The translations under genes were made by a program, and so were the position numbers. The notes beneath the pieces were generated by a model that was not told the origin of the DNA, did not search any database, and was given only the letters and a program-made list of their open reading frames with translations. A DNA stretch of 64,000 nucleotides from Spongospora subterranea. Its lineage: Eukaryota; Endomyxa; Phytomyxea; Plasmodiophorida; Plasmodiophoridae. Positions 48,295-57,906 of this stretch are shown piece after piece. The stretch is taken from the NCBI GenBank assembly GCA_900404475.1, contig OUQQ01000069.1, forward strand, positions 1 through 64,000, given 5' to 3'. Numbering within the stretch: position 1 is the stretch's first letter; each line of letters begins with the position of its first letter.

Positions 48295-49166
48295 GACATA
48301 TCTGTTTATGATATGAGAGCGCGCGGTCCAGGGAGACAGATGACCGCCAGATCACCGCCTTCAGAGAGTGATTCGGTCTCCCAGACAAACCACCGCCGTT
48401 ATAATCAGAGAGTGGTTTAATCTCTTGTGCGACAGATCACCGCTCTTATTAGAGTGTGGTTCGGACTTCACCTCATTAATGGGATTATATCGATAGTGTG
48501 TCAGATGAAATTGATTTTTAACGGGTTGGGATTGCCAATCGGCGTCTCGAATAACAAACAGATGGGCATTATGGGAAATTACATATTTGAACCGATAAAG
48601 ACAACCGGATATATTTAACCAGTCGATGTTTATATCAGTCTATTTTATACATCAAAAGATTACTGAGGATTGTGATGTACTTTGTTCTGTTTAAGGGATT
48701 TATTGCACAGTCTTTCATTGATCATTTGACAGTATTGTCTGGATTTACAGACCTTAATCAGAATTCAGCCAAACACCAAATAAGGAATTCGCGATTATCT
48801 AGGAGAATTGAATGTTCATGGGATTATCCAAATAATATGACCATCATTGTTTCAGAATTATGCCGTTTTATTGAAATCAATGAAACTGATTGAAATGGGG
48901 TATCGTCCTGTGATTATAACCAGCAATACTCATATAGGCTAACAAGGGAATCAATATCGATAGAATTGGCAATATAATTCTGCTATCAGTTTCAGATCTG
49001 TTCAGTATCAGGTGTCTGATCAAATCACAATAAAGTACCTTTTCGGTTCAATTTGGTGAATTAATATTGACGGAGTGATATTTATTCCCCCCGGCGGTAT
49101 TGGTTTATCCACAAACCTGGCGAATATTGGGAGAGCGGTCAAGGGAATCATCAGGAACCGTTGAGG
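48295..49166. other. Intergenic, no gene supported
   Basis: Short frames only. The last 100 bases precede the CIR1-like start. Some short repeated words (GATCACCGC, AGAGTG) near 48340-48460 were seen but no defined repeat. Confidence 0.4.
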
Positions 49167-50139
49167 ATGACGTCCAGGAGCCAATACCAATCAAGGAAAT
49201 CATACCATCCTGGGCGGCAATCCAATCAGGCCAAGGTGAGGGCGGCCGAACAGGTTCCCAAGGCCATTGGCCTGGCCGAGGCGGAGCGGGAAGCCCAGCT
49301 ACTCAAGGAAAGGAAGGAGGCGGCGGCGATTGTGGCAAGCGGTGATCAGCTATTGAGCGAGAGGGAGAGTGTCTCATTCCTTTACAGGGCGCCACCAGGG
49401 TTAGACCCCTTCCAACCCGTTCCAATCCTATCAATTCGGGTCTGATTTGGACAATTATCAGATATTATAGGGATAAAGAAGCAGAGGAGCTAGCTGATCG
49501 CCAAAGAAAACAACAGGATCCATCTTTATTAACACTAAAGGATAAATTCCCAGAGATAAGTAATAATGGATTCGGGGAACATTATTGGATTGTGTTCATA
49601 TATCTGATTCTTATGGTGTTTTAGAAAATGCCCCGACAACATCTAAGATCGCCAAGGATATGGATCTTCGTGTTAATATGTTAGGGAAGGTCCTTCGCAA
49701 TGTCCAATGCTCTAAATGCCAAGCTTGGGGCCATAAATCATGGGATCGTGAATGCCCGCTTAAAGATGTACTGGTTCAAGCCGATATAGAGAGAAGGGAT
49801 CGTGAGGACCCGATGCGCTCGTTCGCTGATCAGTCGGTAAACGAGGTCGGGAAGGGGATTGTGCTCAAAGAAGAGATAGTAATACGGGGAGGGGGCGACG
49901 CTACCAGCGATAATCAACAGCTGATCCCAATCTCTGATCACGATAATATATCAGAGCCAGATCCAGAGATGGCCTTTGTCATGAAATTGACATCAGAACA
50001 AAGGGCGGTCTTGTTGAAGAAGCTCAAGAAAAAGGACAAGAAGAGAAAGCGCGCCAAGTTAAGCCAGAAGGAATCGAATACCCAACATGTTGACCCAAAT
50101 AACACACAATCATCGTCTAGAAGGCGCAAGGGGAATTGA
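49167..50139 (+). CDS. CIR1-like protein (CBF1-interacting co-repressor N-terminal domain)
   Basis: Exons 49167-49399, 49471-49559 and 49625-50139 encode 278 residues. The N-terminal Cir_N block is SYHPGRQSNQAKVRAAEQ, followed by SFLYRAPPGD (matching the MYEAPPG of animal CIR1), FPEIKNAP and the zinc knuckle VQCSKCQAWGHKSWDRECPLKD. The tail is Lys/Ser-rich. Human CIR1 and its relative RP9 are linked to repression and to pre-mRNA splicing; the splicing role is the more likely in a fungus. Intron 1 uses GTTAGA as donor, and the CCx2GHx4C knuckle is intact. Confidence 0.83.
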
Positions 50140-50476
50140 AAATAAAGTCTGGTTAATACGATGGGCGATTATCTGAGGAGGCTGCAGGTCTGGTTAAGGA
50201 ATGATATGAGGAGGAGGGAGGTGTTGGTTAACACACTATATGAGGATAAGGGAGGTAGCCGGCGCCGATCCCGATCGCGTTGATCGGGCCTGTGCAGCCC
50301 CTCGCGATGTGATCTGTGCTGGGCAGACCCGATTATATATGAGATGGGCAGAGGTCGTCTCGCTCCGCTTGCTGTCATTGCCCTATCACCACCACCACCA
50401 CTTCCTCAATAATCCCTCACCAACACCTGTCAGGGGGATTGGGTCAGCAGCACCAGGGACTAGGGAACGGCCGACC
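50140..50476. other. Short intergenic region
   Basis: No gene supported. An open frame runs into the next gene without domain content, so it is probably its 5' leader. Confidence 0.4.
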
Positions 50477-51682
50477 ATGTCGGGCAAACAATGGTATTAC
50501 TGTGATACCGATGGGCAACAGCAAGGGCCTGTTGCCGATGACGCCTTGGTCAGTGAATATCATGCTGGCCGCATCAATAACGATTGCCTCATTTGGAGCG
50601 ATTCTTTACCGGATTGGTATCGACCAGAGGTCTCACATCCTCGAACCTGCCAACAATAATGCTGTTTATGGTCTATAGGACGCCTCTCAAACAAGTTGAC
50701 GAGGTTTTCAAACTAATTGTCCCAGAAAAACCGCCAGGTTGTAATATCGATTAACCTGTGGATATATGGCTTATCGTGAACATGTTTTAGTCGCAGCGGT
50801 TAAGAGTCTAGCCTCGATAAAGAAACCCAGCGATGCCAAATCAGGGCCTTCTCCAAAACTCGGTTTAGCCAGAGGTTCTTCAAATGCAACTCTTGCAGAG
50901 GAACTATCGCCAAAGAAGACATCGGCAAACAGCGCCAAGGTCAGCGCTATGTCGTATTTCACAAAACCAGCTAATTCATGATCTTTCTGGGCAGACTTCC
51001 GACGGGAAATGGTCGAAAGTTGAGGGAGTTGACGGATATCCTTATTACATGTGTGTACGCCCTACATTTTCTTCCCGATCAATAATGATCTGTTGTTTTT
51101 TCAGAAATCTAGAAAGCCAGGAGACAACATGGGATAGACCTGACGACTATGTTAGCGATGAAGACGCTCGCAACAAAACTAAAGTAAAACCTTTGAATGA
51201 AGCGTCAAGAACAGTGAGCGTGAAATCTGTGGCAATCAAACCAAGCGCCACAGGTACCAGTACTGTATCAGATGATGTAAATAACAAAACGTCATGAGCA
51301 AATGTGATGATGGTTTTGAACGATTCAATAGGGATCAGCAATTGCCGAGTTGAAGAGCAACATTGCCACTCTCAAAATTGATGCTGAAAAGGGAACTACA
51401 GAACTGAAGGGCCTGCTCAAAGTGAGGGATAAAAGTCATGAAGATGCTGCTGCTCAAAACGAAAAATCAATATCAGAGTTGAAAGAGGAAATGATAGCGG
51501 AGAAGAAAAATGTCGCAGATTTGAAAGCGGAGCTAGCTCACAACCAGAAAACCATTGCGTCAATGCAAGCGTCATTAGATGGCGTAATCAGTGAATTGTC
51601 AGAGCTTAAAAAAGCGTCGCAATCCAACTTCAAGTCAATCAAGAATTTCGCTAAGTCACTTAATGACGGAATCAAGGAATAA
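50477..51682 (+). CDS. GYF-like / WW / coiled-coil protein
   Basis: Exons 50477-50616, 50679-50737, 50791-50939, 50995-51050, 51105-51276 and 51332-51682 encode 308 residues. Residues 4-60 form a GYF_2-type domain (WYYCDTDGQQQGPVADDAL...GRINNDCLIWSDSLPDWTPL). A WW domain follows (WSKVEGVDGYPYYINLESQETTWDRPDDY), its two strands split by intron 4. The C-terminal 115 residues form a long coiled coil (ELKSNIATLKIDAEKGTTEL...). Both small domains bind proline-rich ligands, so it may be a splicing or membrane scaffold. No known protein with this exact combination comes to mind. All five introns keep phase and rebuild both domains. Confidence 0.78.
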
Positions 51683-51786
51683 ATCCCTGAACCAAATTGT
51701 TTAAAAAGCTGATAAACCCACACCCACCGATTGTAGAGTCGTGAATATCAAGTGATGTATTGAAAACTGAGTCGGGAACCGAAAGA

Positions 51787-52551
51787 TCATAACAATTGAT
51801 ATGCAGCAATCAACGCTGAAATTAGACCACCAGCTCCGAGAACGCCATCGTTAAACTGCCAGCCAAGGACAGACTGGGTTAAATTAAACCCATTGGCAGC
51901 AACGGGCAGGTCGCCAAATCCAGCAACAATCTTCAGCAATATCGATGTACGATCCTTCAACAAGGCAACCGTGGCTGCCGAGGCGTCCGGCCCCGCTTTC
52001 GCGCTGTCTTCCTTTTCAAGATTATCTCGCAGTTGGACGAACTGAATAAGAAGACCAAATACAATGCCAATGAACCACCCCCGATTGGCATGAAGGGTGA
52101 CACTAGTCGGCTCGAACGTGAGAAACTTCGCTTTACACAGATACACAATGGTGTCATTGAGCCAGTACCTGCAAAACAGCCATGATGTGATTATCAAAGC
52201 CATAGATCACCATCGTTTTACCACAGACCATGCAAATCCGGCACGAGATAACACAGTTAACCATTGGATCACCTTTCCGTCTTTCGTATTATCAAGAGCA
52301 GTCAATATGGACTTATATTCTTGGGCCATGTTAGGAAATCTCCATAATTTTCTGGCGTCACGCGACATTGCAAATAACCCCTTGAAGCGTTGCCCAAGAT
52401 CGTTCTTTGGATCATTTTTCAACAGCATGTACATAAACAGACGGCTTCCATACTGAACGGCTTTGGTGACTTTATCCCGGCCAGCGTAGGTTTTCGTAAG
52501 AGCTAAGAAAGGGTCCAATCCCGGAACTGTGCATGACTTGGTAAGACTCAT
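51787..52551 (-). CDS. PEX11: Peroxin 11 (PEX11), peroxisome membrane elongation
   Basis: Exons 52551-52229 and 52168-51787 encode 234 residues, normal for PEX11. Landmarks: LTKTYAGRDKVTKAVQYGSRLFMYML, the amphipathic DARKLWRFPNMAQEYKSIL region, then two membrane stretches (WFIGIVFGLLIQFVQL and GVLGAGGLISALIAAYQLL) with a central kinked region. PEX11 remodels and divides peroxisome membranes. The intron donor is GTCTGT; it is the only choice that keeps phase into WYWLNDTIVYL. Convergent with the preceding gene (stops about 100 bases apart). Confidence 0.88.
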
Positions 52552-52853
52552 TAATATCGACGCGATCACTATGTATGTACTGATTAAGCGGCGGAGATGG
52601 AGATATTTCCAAGACGGAATGTCCTGTGGTCTATACTCGTATGATCGGCCTGACCGATGACTGTACGGTATGTGATGTGTAACTGGATAAGGGGGGGGAT
52701 GACAGTCACACACTTACAGCCCGACTGTGGCCAATTGCCGATACCGCCATACGTCGACTGCACACATTGATCTGGTCAACTTTATCGGCAAAGGATGGAT
52801 CATCGAGTGAGAGGACGTTTTCGCTGGGGGTAAACCGTAAAGTTATTGATTCA
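52552..52853. other. Short intergenic region
   Basis: No gene supported. A poly-G run occurs near 52692 on the plus strand. Confidence 0.45.
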
Positions 52854-53838
52854 TTAATTTGGGTTAACATTCAAGAGCATGTTGTTCCCGTTGGGAAGAT
52901 ACGTCACATTGCGGGACCGAGATAGAGCATCGGCAACGTGCTTGGCAGTTTCGATACGGCGAATTGCAATCAAACCATCTCCTGACTTGGCAATAGCATC
53001 AGAGATTAATGTGGCCGCTTCAGATTCACCCTCAGCTTGAATGATTGCGGCAAGCTTCTCTTGTTCTGCCTTCAACACGACGAACTTAGAACGTTCCGCC
53101 TCTTGCTGGGCAACTTGCTTCTGTTCAATAGCGGCACTGAATTCTCTAGAGAAATTGATGTGGGTCACAGACACGTCATCCAAAAGAATGTTGAATTCTC
53201 CGGCTCGCTGAGTCAGCCCTTCACGAATGTCCTTTGAAACTTGGTCTCGCATTGTCAACAACTGATCAGCATTATATTGGGCTACAGTGGATTTGAGAAC
53301 TTCGTTGCCAATAGAAGGAAGAACACGTTCGTCATAATCAAGACCAAGGTGCCGATACAAATCTGGCAGTTGCGACACGTTAGGCTTTGACAAAACCCGC
53401 AACGATAGATTGACCACTTGAAGATCTTTCGTTCCGGTAGTAGTAGAAATTGTACGAGGCCGTGTGCGAACCTACAAAAGATCGGTCAACGCTGATAACG
53501 CAGCAAGCGATTGTTATACGTCAAATATAATTGGCATTTGCAGAAGGGGGATCAAGAAATGGGTTCCTATCAATTCGTCAGCTGCTGCAGCACTAAAAAT
53601 TAGGAAGCTTACCTTCTGGGACAATGTAATCCTTGATACCAGTGAACCTGTCAAAAATAACAGCACGGTGTCCGGCTTCAACTGATGACAAGAAAGCTTT
53701 AGTCATGGAAATTGTGAAAACTATGAAAGAAAATGAACTACCATTGTACATTGACTGCTGAATTGCAGTTGCTGCTGTACCAAGGCCAATGGCCACGGCA
53801 GCCAGCCTGCCACTAAGACCCGCGAATGCTTGAGACAT
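52854..53838 (-). CDS. PHB1: Prohibitin 1
   Basis: Exons 53838-53742, 53681-53613, 53566-53520 and 53471-52854 encode 276 residues; PHB1 has 272-280. The N-terminal hydrophobic anchor ([15 protein letters not shown]) is followed by the SPFH/PHB domain: [60 protein letters not shown] and [19 protein letters not shown]. The end is the coiled-coil tail [15 protein letters not shown]. With PHB2 it forms ring complexes in the mitochondrial inner membrane. Four short introns, all in phase. Confidence 0.96.
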
Positions 53839-54716
53839 GTCAATTAAACAGCAAAGAGAGGCAAATGGACTTCAGTCGTTCGTAATGATATGATCTTGTA
53901 GGACACGGACACCGGGGCGGATCAACTGCGGCCCCTCTCCAGTCACAACCCCTGCACTGCAGACAGCGGTGGGAGGGTGTTGCTGCTTGTGTTCGGTGCT
54001 TTTGAGTATTGTTGACCCAATTTCACACGGTTGCATAGTTGCGATTATGAAGAAATCTGATGTGGTGATTCGCTGAAAACATATTTACGCTTTAATTTGA
54101 ACGATTTATTATCAAGCTCGAAGTCTTTCGTATGATAAATGGCCACGTTATCAATTATTCAACCCGGCGAGCGACAGCACTTCTGAATTATTATCAATTA
54201 TAAATACGAGAATGCAAAATATGTCGCCAAAATTACGGTGCTTAACAGAACCGTATCTGTTCGCAACACCATTTTTCAGCTGCAATCGACTGGAAACAAG
54301 TTCTTATGGACTTACTGAAAAGTTTCCTTTCCCATGGCTCAAGCATGTACAACGCCGTAAGCAGATTATAATGCATGTGGAGATCTTGTCCTACGCGAAC
54401 CAGCACATTGGGTCGCTTGGGGCTTTGTTCTTCAACGTTAATGGAGCGAAATTTTCCTCCGGCCAATAAGGCCATATCATCTGCATAAAGCGTCATATTC
54501 CCCAAATTCACCAATTACTGAGTGCCAAAGGGCAACGTAAAACCCGAGTAATCGTGTAAAGACTGAGAATGATGGCGCTGCCCAATCCCATCACTGGCAA
54601 CTGTAACGATCAGAGTACTGTAGATCTGTCGTCAGGGGCCGACATGCTTGGGCAACATTCTCTCCTGCGGTCACCTACCTTGGGAGACGCGGCTCATGGG
54701 CAATGCCCTCCTTGGT
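53839..54716. other. Intergenic with a retroelement piece
   Basis: Contains the RT fragment listed next. The rest has no supported gene. Confidence 0.4.
54242..54514 (-). mobile_element. Non-LTR (LINE-like) RT fragment
   Basis: A 90-codon minus-strand frame begins MTLYADDMALLAGG, the RT active-site motif (Y/F-ADD) in the context typical of LINE elements, followed by poorly conserved sequence. Isolated, with no flanking RT or endonuclease domain seen. Confidence 0.6.
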
Positions 54717-55477
54717 CTATGCCAAATGGGACGTTCGTCGTTGCGTCTGTATCTGATTCACAAATTCCGACAAGATCTTGATAATGCAGGATGCTTGGGT
54801 CAGCGATATGCATTCAATTTTTATGTTTGACAGAGTTTCTTGCTCTATCATCATTTCATCCAGCAATTTGCTTTTTTCTAGCGCATCCATCAACTCTGAC
54901 TTCGTGAAGAGAAGCAAAATCAGCGATTTTCTTGGGCAAATCTGTGCCAGCCGTGCTATTACGAGCCTGTACATGGTTTAGAGACACAAGATGATCAAAC
55001 AAGCAATGTCGGACCGGGATTGTTGCAGACGGCTGGCATCGGTTGCATCAACTGTGCAGATGATGGCATCCGCGCCACTTACTAGTTGTTCTCCTTCTTT
55101 GGTTTGTGATAATCGACCTGGAGTGTCCACGAAGTTGACGCAGTCGTTTCCAATATATACAGGGTGTTCGGAAATCCGGGTTGTTGACGGCGGTCGCGGA
55201 ATACAGTTCGGGTTGTCAAGAAGTTCTACTGGGGCATCAAGCTTCGCTATGAGCGATGTTTTACCACTAAAAGGTAATCCCATAAGAACTCTTGAAAAAA
55301 AAATCCGCTTAGTAGAAGTCAATAAATTTTCGACATCCCTTACACCACGATTGGTTCATCAAGAACTGGGTATATTGTGGCCACGGAACGCTTGGTTTTA
55401 GGAACTTGTGGAAGCAACTGCTTATGAATATCGTAGTGTTTCGACGGCGAACATATCCATGAGCAGCAACAGTTCAT
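54717..55477 (-). CDS. Atypical small GTPase (ARF-like/SRPRB-like)
   Basis: Exons 55477-55344, 55290-55015 and 54966-54717 encode 219 residues. The N-terminus MNCCCSWICSPS has a cysteine cluster suited to palmitoylation. G1 is GLPFSGKTSL (a GxxxxGKT/S P-loop), G3 is FVDTPG, and the region expected to hold G4 reads LFTKSEL instead of NKxD. The fold order (VDTPG...ADAIICTVDATD...LILLLFTKS) fits an ARF/SRP-receptor-beta-like GTPase with reduced guanine specificity. The gene is divergent from DRC3 with start codons 76 bases apart, so a ciliary role is possible but only inferred. The second intron's donor (GTCCGA) is unusual and rests on phase. Confidence 0.65.
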
Positions 55478-55553
55478 AGACAAATGGAGTTTAAAGGTAC
55501 GGTACGAACATTAACTGGATGCGATCGTCATCTTGGATGATCCAGAGCCATAT
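55478..55553. promoter_or_regulatory. Shared divergent promoter, 76 bp
   Basis: The start codons of the small GTPase (minus) and DRC3 (plus) are separated by only 76 bases, which must contain both core promoters and leaders. No TATA box is evident. Confidence 0.6.
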
Positions 55554-57152
55554 ATGGCCATGGAGAGGACTGTCATTGACGAAACCGCTATCAGAGAGGC
55601 GGTGAAGAATTACAGAAAACCATTCAACGAAGAAGGCGGGCAACCAAACAACGATGGAGAAGAGGCAGATGACGAATTCGACGAGGAGGTGGATTTGGCA
55701 GAAATCACCGTATTAGCGTTGTCATTCCAAAACATTTACCAGATCGACAATCTTCAGGGATTCAATCAACTTACTAAACTACAGCTCGACAATAACGTCA
55801 TCGAACGCATTGAGAATATCAGCCATCTAGTCAATCTACAATGGCTTGACCTTTCGTTCAATAACATCGCCAAGATTGAACATCTGGATGCACTTGTCAA
55901 CCTAACTGATCTTTCCCTGTTTCACAATCAAATTAATGTCATAGAAAATTTGGATGCGCTAAAGAAGCTCAACGTCCTATCCCTTGGCAATAACAATATT
56001 AGAGACGTCGAGAATATCATTTATTTGCGACGATTCCAAGATTTGCGTCTGCTGAACCTAGCAGGCAATCCAGTCTGTCAAGAGGAGGATTACTTTACGA
56101 CTGTCTTTGCTTACCTACAACATTTGCGATATCTAGATTATGAGACATTAGATTCAGCTCAAGTGTTAAAAGCTAAAGAAGATAAACAGGCCCAGCTGCT
56201 GGAAATGGAAGAAACCGAGAAACAACAAGCCAACGAGAACGCGATGGCAGCAAAAAAAATGCAATTCAAGCAATCGCTTCAACAAGCAAATCTCAATGGA
56301 ATCGACGAACTATTCGACGAGATGATTAGAGATGATGCAGAGATTCTCAGGCTTCAGCAATTGCCTGGTTTCAAAAACGTCCTTCAGAGTTATCGAGAAA
56401 AAACTGAAAAAGCCGTTGGTGAATTTGTGGAGCGGATCTTGGGGGCAAGCAATGCACAACAACAGGAAATAGACTTGTTCGAACAGGCGGTGTCGCATTT
56501 GCTCACTGGAAATGAAGCGAACTCGCTGGCGAGAATTCATCAGTTCAATACGTTGAAGAAAAAACTGCTCGCTCAATATGGAAATGGTGTACGGGAGGGA
56601 GTACCAGATGGGACTCTGATATCATCATTGACTGAAGCGATTCAGTCCTTATCAGATGATATGATGGATCTAGAGATGCAACGATCGGAGGAAGTGTCCG
56701 ATTGCATTGGTGAATTTGAGGGGGTTATTTCCAGGACGACAAAACAAAATATCGAGCAAATGTCGAATTTCTTCCGTTTCCTGGAAGACCTGGAACGGAT
56801 CTATTGGGAAGATCTGGTTGCGCTTGTCCATAGTTTGGTTGAAAAGTTCCATAATTCAATGAATGCGGAGTCGCCGGCAATGAACGAAGCAGACATCACT
56901 CTGTCCACAATTCTTTCCGAGAAAGGCACGTTGGAAACATCGATATCGAACTCCCATAACAACCACCTGGAGCGCATTCTCAAGTTCGGGGACGAAGTTC
57001 TGGATCGGGAATCAAAATCCGCAGAGCGTTTGACCGCTGAAGCTCGCAACACCGAATATTTTCGCAATCGACGCCGAGTCGCCGAGATATTTGACCTGAT
57101 TTCTGATCTTTCATCCCAGAGTAAAACTGAAACGTCCACGACGTCAAAATAA
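55554..57152 (+). CDS. DRC3: Dynein regulatory complex subunit 3 (DRC3/LRRC48)
   Basis: A single exon of 532 residues, unusual beside intron-rich neighbours. An acidic N-terminus precedes about six leucine-rich repeats: FQNIYQIDNLQGFNQLTKL, LDNNVIERIENISHLVNLQ, LSFNNIAKIEHLDALVNLT, LFHNQINVIENLDALKKLN, LGNNNIRDVENI and the cap NLAGNPVCQEEDYF...LRYLDYETL. A long coiled coil fills residues about 210-520, as in DRC3. DRC3 belongs to the nexin-dynein regulatory complex that controls axonemal dynein and waveform, so the organism must make motile cilia. The frame is open 7 codons further upstream, but the first ATG (MAMERTVIDETAI) was chosen. Confidence 0.95.
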   Translation: MAMERTVIDETAIREAVKNYRKPFNEEGGQPNNDGEEADDEFDEEVDLAEITVLALSFQNIYQIDNLQGFNQLTKLQLDNNVIERIENISHLVNLQWLDLSFNNIAKIEHLDALVNLTDLSLFHNQINVIENLDALKKLNVLSLGNNNIRDVENIIYLRRFQDLRLLNLAGNPVCQEEDYFTTVFAYLQHLRYLDYETLDSAQVLKAKEDKQAQLLEMEETEKQQANENAMAAKKMQFKQSLQQANLNGIDELFDEMIRDDAEILRLQQLPGFKNVLQSYREKTEKAVGEFVERILGASNAQQQEIDLFEQAVSHLLTGNEANSLARIHQFNTLKKKLLAQYGNGVREGVPDGTLISSLTEAIQSLSDDMMDLEMQRSEEVSDCIGEFEGVISRTTKQNIEQMSNFFRFLEDLERIYWEDLVALVHSLVEKFHNSMNAESPAMNEADITLSTILSEKGTLETSISNSHNNHLERILKFGDEVLDRESKSAERLTAEARNTEYFRNRRRVAEIFDLISDLSSQSKTETSTTSK

Positions 57153-57272
57153 ACGATTGGGTTTTGGCCACCAGATTCTTGACATACTCATTCGGACTTG
57201 AGATCCGGTTCAGCCAGTTCGCACTCTTTTCACTTTAGGAGGTACTCTCGTTCGAAGACATTGTTTGAGTTC

Positions 57273-57845
57273 ATGTCGCTCCTGAGTCGGATCGGCGCCC
57301 GATCGTATCGGGCGGTAGTACACTGTGCCGACGCGCCCGCGGCGATCGGCCCATATAGCCAGGCTATTCGCGCGAACGGTTTCCTGTACGTGTCGGGCAT
57401 GATTGGGTTCGACCCATCTGTAGGTGGCGACGATATTGTCGCGTCAAATATTGATAAAGTATGGCGTAGACTATGGAGCTGGCGTCGAAAACAGATGTTG
57501 GCGTTCAAACTGACCAGGCAAGAAGCAAATTCCCATTCTTTTACTTTGGTTTCAGTAATTTTTGCCCAGGCGTTGAAAAATTTGGTGAATGTTCTACGAG
57601 AGGGCGGCAGCTCGCCAGAGAAAGTAGTTAAAACCACAGTATTGATGCGAAACATGGACGATTACAAGACCATCAACGACATTTATGCAAAATGTAATAT
57701 GACTGCGATTCTTGCCAGGTTCGTTGTCATAACCTGAATTTCAGATTTTACCACGGAACCGCCGGCTAGAGCTGCATATGCTGTCAAGGGACTTCCCGCT
57801 TCGGCCCTTGTTGAAATTGAATGTATCGCCTTGTACGAGGACTGA
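57273..57845 (+). CDS. RidA/YjgF-family enamine/imine deaminase (probably mitochondrial)
   Basis: Exons 57273-57458, 57570-57693 and 57745-57845 encode 136 residues. Family blocks: DAPAAIGPYSQAIRANGFLYVSGMIG, ALKNLVNVLREGGSSPEKVVKTTVLM, the active-site region FTTEPPARAAYAVKGLPASALVEIECIAL, with the catalytic arginine in PPARAA. A basic N-terminal extension (SLLSRIGARSYRAVV) fits a mitochondrial presequence, as in yeast Mmf1. RidA hydrolyses reactive 2-aminoacrylate and similar imines made by PLP enzymes. Its stop lies 61 bases from the convergent WD40 gene. Confidence 0.93.
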
Positions 57846-57906
57846 TAGATTAGTATTAAAGTTTATCAGATTTACACATACGCTCCTTGATGTTCACAAA
57901 AGTACC

